In this document: one piece after another, positions 25,039 to 33,147 of the stretch | Numbering within the stretch: the stretch's first letter is position 1 | Layout: each line of letters starts with the position of its first letter | Origin: Rhodohalobacter halophilus | GTDB taxonomy: Bacteria > Bacteroidota > Rhodothermia > Balneolales > Balneolaceae | Length of the DNA stretch: 49,192 nt | Direction of reading: 5' to 3' | NCBI RefSeq assembly: GCF_001715195.1 | Contig: NZ_MDWE01000019.1 | Span: forward strand, 1 to 49,192 | Translations under genes and position numbers: made by a program | Notes under the pieces: generated by a model | The model's database searches: none | What the model was told of the DNA's origin: nothing | What the model saw: the letters and a program-made list of their open reading frames with translations, nothing else

Positions 25039-25608
25039 ATGCGGGATATTGATACAGATAAATTATTAATTCGACTACGCTTGGGTGACGAGCAGGCATA
25101 TGAGAAAATTTACCACCTCTACCATAAGCGAATCTACTGTTTTGCATTTTCCTATCTAAAAAGTCGTGCGTTATCAGAGGATGCCGTCCAGGTTGTGTTC
25201 ATCAAACTTTGGGAAAATAGAAGTTCGATCTCCTCAAACATAAAAGCTTTTCTCTTTACTACAACCCGCAATCATGTGTTAAATATGATTCGAAACCGGA
25301 AAGGGAAAGTGTTGAAATCCATCAAATACGAGCAACAAAAAACTCCCAGCTCTAATCAACCGGATTATATTATTCTTTACTCACAGTATCAGGCCATCCT
25401 GGATAAAGGGTTGAATCAACTTCCTGAGGGAAAAAGAGAAATATTCAATATGAAATCGAATCTTGGTCTTACCAACAGTGAAATTGCGAATAAGCTGGGA
25501 ATCACGATTCATACTGTGAAATCACAGTATTACCAAGCTTCAAAATTCATAAGAGAGTACCTCAGCCGCCATGCGGGGATTAATACCAATAAAGCCAAAC
25601 ACAGTTAG
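25039..25608 (+). CDS. ECF sigma factor, FecI-like (Bacteroidota expansion family)
   Basis: The 189-residue protein has region 2 near residues 10-90 (LGDEQAYEKIYHLYHKRIYCFAFSYL, SEDAVQVVFIKLWENR, IKAFLFTTTRNHVLNMIR). Region 4 is near 125-180 (LDKGLNQLPEGKREIFNMKS, NSEIANKLGITIHTVKSQYY, a helix-turn-helix). It lacks regions 1 and 3, as ECF factors do. It would direct RNA polymerase to uptake genes when released by its FecR anti-sigma partner. That partner lies downstream but 293 nt away, not overlapping. The gene is preceded by a dyad at 24987-25011. Likely targets are one or both flanking SusC/SusD pairs; this is inference from position. Confidence 0.92.
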   Translation: MRDIDTDKLLIRLRLGDEQAYEKIYHLYHKRIYCFAFSYLKSRALSEDAVQVVFIKLWENRSSISSNIKAFLFTTTRNHVLNMIRNRKGKVLKSIKYEQQKTPSSNQPDYIILYSQYQAILDKGLNQLPEGKREIFNMKSNLGLTNSEIANKLGITIHTVKSQYYQASKFIREYLSRHAGINTNKAKHS

Positions 25609-25901
25609 CTTGGTAAATTCAATTCGATAAAAAGGTATTCAATTATTTGGCATTAAGTCTCTCCTGCCAAGGGCTCCGAGCCGCAAGCGATCCCCGGCGA
25701 TGCGAAAATTTGAGGTCATAATTAAACACTCCTCCCTTTGGTGTCTCGTTGATTAAGTTGTCTTGCCAATTATATAAGCACTCTCCTTACGGGCATGATA
25801 AGCCCACGCTTTCAGGCTAAAGAAAATTAATTTTAAAATCTCACCATACTTTTGCCTTCGGCGTGTGTCTTACTTATAAATCACACCTAAATTACTACTT
25901 G
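25609..25901 (+). other. Gap between sigma and anti-sigma genes
   Basis: The 293-nt gap is unusual for an ECF-FecR pair. It has a GC-richer centre with the small palindrome GGCTCCGAGCC near 25669-25683, and an exact -7 box TACTTTTG at 25847-25854. I see no second gene or terminator with a T-run, though the centre looks unlike its AT-rich flanks. Confidence 0.4.
25847..25854 (+). promoter_or_regulatory. Predicted -7 box for fecR-susC2-susD2
   Basis: TACTTTTG matches TAnnTTTG exactly. The start would be near 25861, giving a leader of about 40 nt if translation begins at the TTG at 25902. No clear TTG at -33 is seen. Confidence 0.4.
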
Positions 25902-26924
25902 TTGAATAAACAACTACTTAAAAAGTTTTTTAGAAATCAGTGCAATCCTGAAGAGTTGGAGCAGGTTTACGATTGGTTTAAGACGGAGGAAGGTGCCGAG
26001 TATCTTGAAATGAAACTAGAACAGGATATGCATCATTATGCAGAAGAGGAGAATCTGCTGCTCTTTACGGATGTCCCTACGGATCAGATGCTTCAAAATA
26101 TTCGAAAAAAAAGGTCCAAGAGCACAAATAAACAGGACAATTATCAATGGCTCATACGTGCTGCAGTTGTGCTATTGGTCTTTTCCGTTCTGGGCGGCAG
26201 TTATTTAATCCTGCAGCATTCAAATCCTGTGAGTGAGCAAACAGCTGAGCAGGTGTACAAAACCATTTCAACCCAAGAAGATCAGCACAGGCTAATAACC
26301 CTGTCTGATGGTACACAAGTTAGGTTGAATTCAAACTCTTCAATCGTACTGCCAGAGATGTTTTCTGATAACGTGAGAGAAGTAGAACTTAAAGGAGAGG
26401 CTTGGTTTCAGGTCACAGAAGATAGTTCCAAACCATTTATTATCCGGGCTGAAAAAGCTCAGGTGAGGGTTTTAGGAACGGAGTTTAATGTGAAAGTAGA
26501 CACTCTCGCCCGTAATGTTCAGGTAGCTGTGGCTGAAGGAAAAGTATCGCTCAATAATCTCGAGCGAAGCGAAAACAGAGCCATACTTACTAAAGATACG
26601 TTTGCACTTTACAACCTTGATAATGATGAAATACTGATTGAGCAAACGCCGGTTATTAACTATTTAAGCTGGATGAATGGCAGGCTCACATTTTACAATG
26701 ATCCCTTATGGCAGGTAAGTCGTTTTCTTGAAAGAAAGTACAACGTTCGAATCCGTTATGATCAACAGCACATAGGCCAGCTTGCATTAAGTCTGGATAT
26801 TGCTGTACAAGACCTTGAATCTATACTCGACATCATCGCCAGTACACTGAATCTCCAGTTCAGCTATAATCAAGATAGGAATGATGTTTTATGGACAAAA
26901 CCTAACAACCCAATCAACTCTTAA
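25902..26924 (+). CDS. FecR-family anti-sigma factor
   Basis: FecR proteins span the inner membrane, hold the ECF sigma factor and release it on a signal from the outer-membrane transporter. The cytoplasmic part begins NKQLLKKFFRNQCNPEELEQVYDWF. A membrane helix follows (WLIRAAVVLLVFSVLGGSYLIL, near residues 85-107). The periplasmic FecR domain has LSDGTQVRLNSNSSIVLP, ELKGEAWFQVTED and FIIRAEKAQVRVLGTEFNV. A C-terminal DUF4974-type domain (LTFYNDPLWQVSRFLERKYNVRI) ends the protein. No ATG is available; a GTG at 25863 would lie at the predicted transcription start, so I prefer TTG at 25902 (or 25899), which matches where the family begins. susC2 starts 8 nt after the stop. Confidence 0.9.
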   Translation: MNKQLLKKFFRNQCNPEELEQVYDWFKTEEGAEYLEMKLEQDMHHYAEEENLLLFTDVPTDQMLQNIRKKRSKSTNKQDNYQWLIRAAVVLLVFSVLGGSYLILQHSNPVSEQTAEQVYKTISTQEDQHRLITLSDGTQVRLNSNSSIVLPEMFSDNVREVELKGEAWFQVTEDSSKPFIIRAEKAQVRVLGTEFNVKVDTLARNVQVAVAEGKVSLNNLERSENRAILTKDTFALYNLDNDEILIEQTPVINYLSWMNGRLTFYNDPLWQVSRFLERKYNVRIRYDQQHIGQLALSLDIAVQDLESILDIIASTLNLQFSYNQDRNDVLWTKPNNPINS

Positions 26925-26932
26925 TCTCAGAT

Positions 26933-29900
26933 ATGATGAAAAAAGCTACACTTCTAAGAATTGAGTGGCTGCATATAGGATTGTGCTCCATCATAATCGG
27001 GCTGATGTTTTCATTTACTTCAAATGCAAACTCTCTGACCTCGGCTATGAATATGGAAGACAATTTCATGTTGCAGCAACAGAAAACTGAATTGTTATCT
27101 CAATTGTATGTCTCAAAATCAGACAGTGAAAATCTTCGGGTTTCTATAAACGTCGACAATAAGCCGTTAATTGACATATTACACAAACTCGCTGAAGAAC
27201 TGAATGTTGGTATATCCATTAATACACAAGTTATTGATGACACATTCATCACATACAATGAACAGGATGTATTAATTTACGACGCTCTGCATGACCTTCT
27301 GGAAGGCACAGGTTTGAATGTGATGCTAAGTGAAGATCAAAAGACTCTCATCCTTTTTGAAGAGGAAAAGAAGATTTCGGATGAAGAGGAAGTGTTTCAA
27401 GGTTCTATCTCAGGACAGGTAACAGACTCTGAAAATGGTGACCCTCTCATTGGGGTAAATGTTGTTATCCCTTCTTTAAACATCGGTGATGCAACAGGTT
27501 CTGATGGTACTTATCTCTTATCTGATATCCCGGAAGGAGAGTATAGAATTGAAGCCAGATATATCGGGTATGATACCGTACGGCGTATCATAACGGTTAC
27601 CTCGGGTGAAGAAACGATTGTAAATTTTGAAATGACTGCTTCTACCAGCGAACTTGATGAACTTGTGGTTACGGCACTCGGTATTACCAGAGATGAACGA
27701 TCCATTGGATACTCTACTCAGTCTGTTTCAAGTGAAAACCTATCCTACGCTAACGAAAAAAACGTAATCGGGTCATTAGCAGGTAAAATTGCCGGAGTTC
27801 AGGTTGTCGGGGCATCGGGTGCGAGTATGGGTGGAACGCAAAAAATTAAGATTCGGGGTGTAAACTCCATCGGGGCAGGTGATGAACCGTTAATCGTAGT
27901 TGACGGAACTCCTATTTCCAATGCAAACTACTCCGGAAGTACCGGACGGGATTATGGAAACTTAGCTCAGGATATTAACCCGGATGATGTGGAGTCGATT
28001 AACGTCTTAAAAGGTCCTGCCGCCTCAGCGCTGTATGGTATACGCGGTCAGTACGGTGTAATTATGATTACTACCAAAAAAGGAAGCAAAGGCAGCGATC
28101 GATTTACAGTGGATCTTAGTACGAGCTTCACCATGGACAGAGTAGGTAATATCATGCCATATCAAAACTTATATGGTGCCGGAAGCATGTCAACATTCCC
28201 GACTCTGCCAAATGGAGATCCATACGTACAAACCAACTATGATGAAAGCTGGGGGCCTCGAATGGACGGGACACCCGTGCGTCATTTTGATAGTTTTTAC
28301 CCACAGGATCCTGAATATGGACAATTGAGACCGTTTATACCCCAACCTGATAACATTAAAGACTTTTTTGAAACCGGTTCAAATTTAAGCCAGGGTGTGG
28401 TTATCTCAGGTGGAAGTGACAATACCCGGTTACGAATTAGCTTTAACAACACCAACATATCCGGGGTTGAGCCTAATACATATCTGAACAGAAATAATGT
28501 TGGGGTAAGTGCGGGTGTTGACCTTTCAGAAAAATGGAATGTATCCACAAATCTAACCTTTGCGACCAACAGTGCCCGAAGACCAGCACAGGGTGTACAA
28601 GCCGGCTCACGATATTTTGGACAGTGGTTCCAGCGAAACCTTGATATCAATCGGCTGAAGGACTATCAATATGATGACGGAACCATAAAACATTGGAACC
28701 TGACAAGCATTCGCGATGCCAATGGAGATGTGGGGCATTTCAGACCTCTTTACTTCAACAATCCGTACTTCGATGCTTACGAAAATACATATGAAGATGG
28801 ACGAGACAGGCTGTTTGGTGATATTGGATTTAGCTACAATGCTCTCCCAAGTCTTGCTATCAGTGGATTTATCCGGGGGGATATGTTTACACAGAACCTT
28901 GAAAGCCGACGTGCATTTGGCGGTACCGGAACCCCATTCTACTCTGTGGGTAAATACCAAAACAAAGAGATGAATTACGAACTCCTTGCTCAATACGAAC
29001 AGAGATGGAGTGAGTTTTCCGTGGATGCCACTGTCGGCGCTAACTTTTATGACAGAAATTATACATATGTCTCCCAGTCAACCTCGGGAGGTTTAACAAC
29101 ACCCGGTTTCTATAACATAGATGCATCTGTTGATCGGCCCAACACAAACTCTTACATGCTTGAAAAACAGGTACTCAGTGCATATGGTTTAGTTTCCTTA
29201 GGTTATTTGGACACCTATTATGTTGACCTTTCAATCAGAAATGACAAATCGTCTGCGCTTCCAGAAAGCGATAATTCATATTGGTATCCTTCAGTATCCT
29301 CAAGTATTGTATTTAGTGAACTGGTAGACTGGGATCAGCTTACACTCGGAAAAGTTCGTGCAAGTTACGCTCAGGCCGGTTCCGATCTATCACCCTACAG
29401 AACCACTCCTTACTTTATTGTTGGAACAGAGTATGGCTCAATTAACACATTGGCCATCCCCTCCACTTTAAACAATCCGAACATAAAACCTGCATTTGCA
29501 CACTCATACGAGGCCGGGTTTGATTTGAGGTTTTTTGACAGAATAGGGGTTGCATTTACCTACTATCACCAAAAAAATGAAAATCAAATCATCAACCTTG
29601 ATGTCTCCGGAACCAGCGGTTATGGAGCTGCAGCTATTAACGCGGGTCTGATTGAGAACAAGGGAATTGAGCTAAGCCTCAACGGACAGCCGATACAAAC
29701 GCAAACATTTAGCTGGGATGCCACCATCAACTTCAACCGAAACAGAAACCAGGTTGTTGAACTTTATGAGGGAATTGATGTTTATGGATATAGCTCCACA
29801 ACATACTCCGGCGTAACAACATACCTCAACTCTTATGAAGGTGAGCCATTTGGAAGTATCGTAGGCCGTGGCTATCAACGAGATGAGGCAACCGGGCAAA

Positions 29901-30526
29901 TACTTCTGGATGATAATAATCTTCCCCTTTATACAGATGGAACAACGAACTTCGGGAGTGCACTGCCTGACTTTACGGGTGGATTCCAGAATGTGTTCAA
30001 CTATCGAAATTTTGAATTTGCTGCAATGATTGACTTCCAGGTAGGCGGTCAGTTTTTCAGCAGATCTCAATCACTGGCTGACAGAACCGGATTATCCAAG
30101 AAAACTGCCGAAATGAATGATCGAGGCAGTAATGTTCGAGATCCAATTGCTGAAGGCGGTGGAGTTAAAGTGACAGGGATTTCCGCATCAACCGGTCAAG
30201 AAGTGGAAGCGTATGTTAACCCAAGAAGCTACTACGGCAGATTAGGCCGCTATATTGCAGAAGAGTACATCTATGATTCATCTTACATTAAGATGAGGGA
30301 GATGAGATTAGGGTATAATCTCGGTTCTGAAATATTAGAACGACTTCCATTCTCTCGTGTAAATGTTTCATTAACAGCTAAAAATCCTTTCATGATTTGG
30401 CAGGATGCTCCAAAAGGATTGGATCCATCTGAGCTCTCTACAGGAAGTATGGCAATCAGCTGGTACGAATCCGGACAGTTAAACACCGTTCGGTCGTATG
30501 GTATCGACATCAACCTATCATTTTAA
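26933..30526 (+). CDS. SusC/RagA-family TonB-dependent transporter with STN signalling domain (SusC2)
   Basis: The 1197-residue barrel is an outer-membrane importer that also signals. After an N-terminal export signal, residues about 67-145 form an STN (secretin and TonB N-terminal) domain: LRVSINVDNKPLIDILHKL, then YNEQDVLIYDALHDLLEGTG and KTLILFEEE. This is the part that contacts FecR in FecA-type systems. A carboxypeptidase-like domain (GSISGQVTDSENGDPLIGVN), the plug (KIRGVNSIGAGDEPLIVVDG, SALYGIRGQYGVIMITTKKG) and a long barrel ending YGIDINLSF follow. The carboxypeptidase-like domain is close to that of SusC1 in amino acids while codons differ, pointing to an old duplication under selection. 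Together with the upstream sigma and FecR it makes a complete signalling chain. Confidence 0.95.
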   Translation: MMKKATLLRIEWLHIGLCSIIIGLMFSFTSNANSLTSAMNMEDNFMLQQQKTELLSQLYVSKSDSENLRVSINVDNKPLIDILHKLAEELNVGISINTQVIDDTFITYNEQDVLIYDALHDLLEGTGLNVMLSEDQKTLILFEEEKKISDEEEVFQGSISGQVTDSENGDPLIGVNVVIPSLNIGDATGSDGTYLLSDIPEGEYRIEARYIGYDTVRRIITVTSGEETIVNFEMTASTSELDELVVTALGITRDERSIGYSTQSVSSENLSYANEKNVIGSLAGKIAGVQVVGASGASMGGTQKIKIRGVNSIGAGDEPLIVVDGTPISNANYSGSTGRDYGNLAQDINPDDVESINVLKGPAASALYGIRGQYGVIMITTKKGSKGSDRFTVDLSTSFTMDRVGNIMPYQNLYGAGSMSTFPTLPNGDPYVQTNYDESWGPRMDGTPVRHFDSFYPQDPEYGQLRPFIPQPDNIKDFFETGSNLSQGVVISGGSDNTRLRISFNNTNISGVEPNTYLNRNNVGVSAGVDLSEKWNVSTNLTFATNSARRPAQGVQAGSRYFGQWFQRNLDINRLKDYQYDDGTIKHWNLTSIRDANGDVGHFRPLYFNNPYFDAYENTYEDGRDRLFGDIGFSYNALPSLAISGFIRGDMFTQNLESRRAFGGTGTPFYSVGKYQNKEMNYELLAQYEQRWSEFSVDATVGANFYDRNYTYVSQSTSGGLTTPGFYNIDASVDRPNTNSYMLEKQVLSAYGLVSLGYLDTYYVDLSIRNDKSSALPESDNSYWYPSVSSSIVFSELVDWDQLTLGKVRASYAQAGSDLSPYRTTPYFIVGTEYGSINTLAIPSTLNNPNIKPAFAHSYEAGFDLRFFDRIGVAFTYYHQKNENQIINLDVSGTSGYGAAAINAGLIENKGIELSLNGQPIQTQTFSWDATINFNRNRNQVVELYEGIDVYGYSSTTYSGVTTYLNSYEGEPFGSIVGRGYQRDEATGQILLDDNNLPLYTDGTTNFGSALPDFTGGFQNVFNYRNFEFAAMIDFQVGGQFFSRSQSLADRTGLSKKTAEMNDRGSNVRDPIAEGGGVKVTGISASTGQEVEAYVNPRSYYGRLGRYIAEEYIYDSSYIKMREMRLGYNLGSEILERLPFSRVNVSLTAKNPFMIWQDAPKGLDPSELSTGSMAISWYESGQLNTVRSYGIDINLSF

Positions 30527-30532
30527 TACACT

Positions 30533-31915
30533 ATGACTATGAAACGAATAATCTTATTAGCACTCACTATATTCTTAGTCAGCGGCTGTGATATTTTGGA
30601 GTTTGATGATGACATCAATAACAATCCAAACTCCCCGAGTGAAGCGTCTGCTCCTCAGCTACTTGCTGGAACAATGCGATATTTGCCAAATCTGAGCTCC
30701 AATACTACAGGGCAATTTTTAGCACAGTATTTGGCAGAAACTCAATACTTAACAGGATCTGTGTATCCGGATGGAGGCACAAGTTTCTACGGACTCTACC
30801 AAAGTCCGCTCATTAGTCTTGAGACTGTTATTAACAACTCAACTGTAGATAATCAACTGGCGGTTGCCAAAATTCTGAAGGCGTATGTATTCTGGCACAC
30901 AACTGACAGATGGGGGGATGTTCCATTTTCTGAAGCACTGCAAGGCTCAGAAAATTTCACCCCTGCATATGATACTCAGGAATCGATCTACAACAATCTT
31001 TTAAGTTTATTGGAAGAGGGTGTTAACCAAATAAATCACTCGCTATCTTTAGAGAATGACATCATGTATGGTGGAGATATGGAGCGGTGGGAAAAGTTTG
31101 GCAATACACTGCGGATGCTCATTTCACTTCGCCTCTCAGAGGTAAATCCTCAATTAGCCGAAAGTGAATTTGTTGACGCATATAACTCCGGAATTTTCAC
31201 TTCGAATGATGACAGTTTTGTTTATCAGCATCTTGATGATCAAAACAATGAGAATTACTGGCACAGCCAAATAGAGAGGAGTGGCCGTGAGTGGTGGGCT
31301 CTTTCTGAAACGTTAGTTGACATCATGGGCCCAACGAATGACCCCAGACTGCCGGTCTATGGAGATCCCGCAAGAACCGATGGTGAGTACAGAGGATTGC
31401 CAATGGGGTCTGAAATTGATTCGGATAACACCGAAAACTTCTCCCTGCTTGGTGAAGAAGTTCGTCAGCAAACATCTCCGGTCAACCTTGTTACGTATCC
31501 GCAGGCACTTTTTGCCATAGCTGAAGCGGCTGAACGTGGTTGGATTACGGATAGTGCCGAAGATGCTTACTACAGTGCAATTGAAAACTCCATCCTTCAA
31601 TGGACAGGCTCTACTGATGATGTTGCAGATTTCATTACTGAGCCGGATGTTGTATATAATGCGGCCAATGCACTCGAGCAAATTGCAACACAGCGCTATG
31701 TCCATCTATTCTTAAATGGATATGAAGCCTGGGCAGAGTGGAGAAGAACCGGTTATCCAAATTTTGTCCAGTCTGATGGAAAAGACGTACCGACCAGACA
31801 AGGATATCCTGCTGATGAAGCCTTCAATAACACTGATAATTATAATGAGGCGATCAACAGACAATTCGGCGGTAACAATTCCATCTATGGCGTAATCTGG
31901 TGGGACGCCAATTAA
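30533..31915 (+). CDS. SusD/RagB-family outer membrane lipoprotein (SusD2)
   Basis: The product opens MTMKRIILLALTIFLVSG then Cys19 (lipobox VSGC); a second ATG six nt later is equally possible. Family 2 SusD features follow: DDDINNNPNSPSEASAPQLLAGTM, ILKAYVFWHTTDRWGDVPFSEAL, NTLRMLISLRLSEVNP, LVTYPQALFAIAEAAERGW and YVHLFLNGYEAWAEWRRTGYPNF. It starts 6 nt after susC2, completing the pair. Overall similarity to SusD1 is modest, so the two systems probably bind different ligands even though the SusC N-terminal domains are close. A bidirectional terminator follows. Confidence 0.93.
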   Translation: MTMKRIILLALTIFLVSGCDILEFDDDINNNPNSPSEASAPQLLAGTMRYLPNLSSNTTGQFLAQYLAETQYLTGSVYPDGGTSFYGLYQSPLISLETVINNSTVDNQLAVAKILKAYVFWHTTDRWGDVPFSEALQGSENFTPAYDTQESIYNNLLSLLEEGVNQINHSLSLENDIMYGGDMERWEKFGNTLRMLISLRLSEVNPQLAESEFVDAYNSGIFTSNDDSFVYQHLDDQNNENYWHSQIERSGREWWALSETLVDIMGPTNDPRLPVYGDPARTDGEYRGLPMGSEIDSDNTENFSLLGEEVRQQTSPVNLVTYPQALFAIAEAAERGWITDSAEDAYYSAIENSILQWTGSTDDVADFITEPDVVYNAANALEQIATQRYVHLFLNGYEAWAEWRRTGYPNFVQSDGKDVPTRQGYPADEAFNNTDNYNEAINRQFGGNNSIYGVIWWDAN

Positions 31916-31934
31916 TCTCAAACTTTCTTAAACC

Positions 31935-31969
31935 AAAACCCGATTTCTTCACAGAAGTCGGGTTTTTTT
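31935..31969. terminator. Bidirectional terminator shared by susD2 and the AraC-MGMT gene
   Basis: AAAACCCGA (31935-31943) pairs with TCGGGTTTT (31958-31966), followed by TTTs on the plus strand. The 3' arm lies inside the last codons of the minus-strand gene, which stops at 31949. Confidence 0.8.
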
Positions 31970-32788
31970 ATTTTGCGCAACCTCTCTTCCAAACATGGCT
32001 ATTTTCCGGTCACTTCCCCACCTGTAATTACCTATCACACCGGTTGAGGCAATCACCCTGTGGCAGGGAATAATAAAGGCGATCGGATTTTTTCCTACAG
32101 CTGAGCCCACAGCACGGTATGCTTTCGGTTTCCCTATATTTTCAGCCAGATTTCCGTACGTTTTTGCTTCACCCGCCGGTATTTCAAGAAGAGCCTTCCA
32201 AACCTTTAGCTGAAATGGGGTCCCTCTCAAATACAATTGAATCGAATGTTTCTCTTGTGAATTTTCATGAAAGAGCCCCAAAACATTCTTATGCATTTCA
32301 TTTCCGGACTGAACCAGCTTCGCTTTTGGAAATTGTTCAGATAAAATGGCTTCGGATCGTTCGCGGTCATTAATGAAGGATACATGACAAACGCCTTTTA
32401 CCGTTGATGCAATAAGAACGTTTCCATAGGGTGTTTCACCGAGGCTGTAGTGAATCGTTAAGCCATTGCCACCATTTTTATACTCGCCCGGCGTCATCGC
32501 TTCAATATTTACAAAAAGATCGTGCAGCCTGCCGGTTCCCGACAGACCGGCCTGATCGCTTACATCAAACAGAGTTCGGTCTTTTTTTAGAAGCTGTTTT
32601 GCATACTCCAAACTTATAAACTGTAAAAATTTTTTCGGACTGACACCGGCCCACTTTGTAAACATCTTCTGGAAATGGTATGAGCTCAACCCAACATGGG
32701 CTGCAACTTCATCGAGCCGGGGCTGGCTTTTGAAGTTCTCACGAAGAAATCTGATCGCTTTTTCTATACGGTCATAATCGGTATGCAT
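31949..32788 (-). CDS. AraC-type regulator fused to methylated-DNA--cysteine methyltransferase (Ada-like)
   Basis: The protein repairs O6-alkylguanine by transferring the alkyl group to its own cysteine. Residues 1-105 are an AraC-type DNA-binding domain (RLDEVAAHVGLSSYHFQKMFTKWAGVSPKKF). Residues 110-270 are the methyltransferase, with RGTPFQLKVWKALLEIPAGE and the active-site IIPCHRVIAS (Cys242). E. coli Ada has a further N-terminal zinc domain that repairs phosphotriesters and triggers the regulon; it is missing here, so how this protein would sense damage is unclear. Its C-terminal residues KKTRLL are encoded by the terminator hairpin. It may regulate itself or other repair genes; none are adjacent. 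Confidence 0.93.
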   Translation of the reverse strand: MHTDYDRIEKAIRFLRENFKSQPRLDEVAAHVGLSSYHFQKMFTKWAGVSPKKFLQFISLEYAKQLLKKDRTLFDVSDQAGLSGTGRLHDLFVNIEAMTPGEYKNGGNGLTIHYSLGETPYGNVLIASTVKGVCHVSFINDRERSEAILSEQFPKAKLVQSGNEMHKNVLGLFHENSQEKHSIQLYLRGTPFQLKVWKALLEIPAGEAKTYGNLAENIGKPKAYRAVGSAVGKNPIAFIIPCHRVIASTGVIGNYRWGSDRKIAMFGREVAQNKKTRLL

Positions 32789-32907
32789 GATGTGAATGTA
32801 GAAATGTTAACCCGGATGGGAAACCCGATTCTTGCGGTTTTTTAAAAAAAAATTGGAGGCTTAATGTAACGTGAGTTCGATATAAAATGAATTTATAGGT
32901 ATAGAAA

Positions 32908-33025
32908 AAGTCCCCTCCTTTTTCAAGAAGGGGATTTAGGGGTGGTTGAAATGAATATTAGATTTAAAGCCTGAAATCATTAGAGCTACCTTCCCGAATG
33001 CCTTCGGAAAGGGGGGAATCATTTT
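32908..33025. repeat. Dispersed palindromic repeat, copy 2
   Basis: Begins AAAGTCCCCTCC and has the stem TCCCC/GGGGA (32911-32934) followed by TTTAGGGGTGGTTGAA, the same block as copy 3. A degenerate second half, CCTTCC...GGGGGGAA, lies near 32989-33017. Confidence 0.65.
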
Positions 33026-33059
33026 CAAGTTTCTTAATTCGAACTCACATTAAAACAAA

Positions 33060-33090
33060 AACCTTGAAGGTTTATAAAATCTCCAAGGTT
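33060..33090. repeat. AACCTTG...CAAGGTT hairpin
   Basis: AACCTTGAAGGTTTA and AAATCTCCAAGGTT form an imperfect stem. It belongs to the same family as the hairpin at 35600-35627 (CCTTGGAGGTTT type). Confidence 0.55.
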
Positions 33091-33111
33091 TAATGATGGA
33101 TTATTTCCTAC

Positions 33112-33140
33112 CCGTCTGACCGCGCGAAGCGGTCTGACGG
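33112..33140. repeat. CCGTCTGACCGC palindrome
   Basis: CCGTCTGACCGC (33112-33123) and GCGGTCTGACGG (33129-33140) pair with one central T-T mismatch. The same motif begins the units of the island at 17928 and 18226. It may end transcription of the acylase gene. Confidence 0.6.
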
Positions 33141-33147
33141 ATGTTAT

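Larger units (their letters stand above)
32789..33147. other. Repeat-rich intergenic region (359 nt)
   Basis: This gap contains copy 2 of the CCCCTCC repeat (about 32908-33025), an AACCTTG/CAAGGTT hairpin (33060-33090) and a CCGTC-type palindrome (33112-33140) that ends just before the acylase stop. No gene is supported. Confidence 0.65.
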
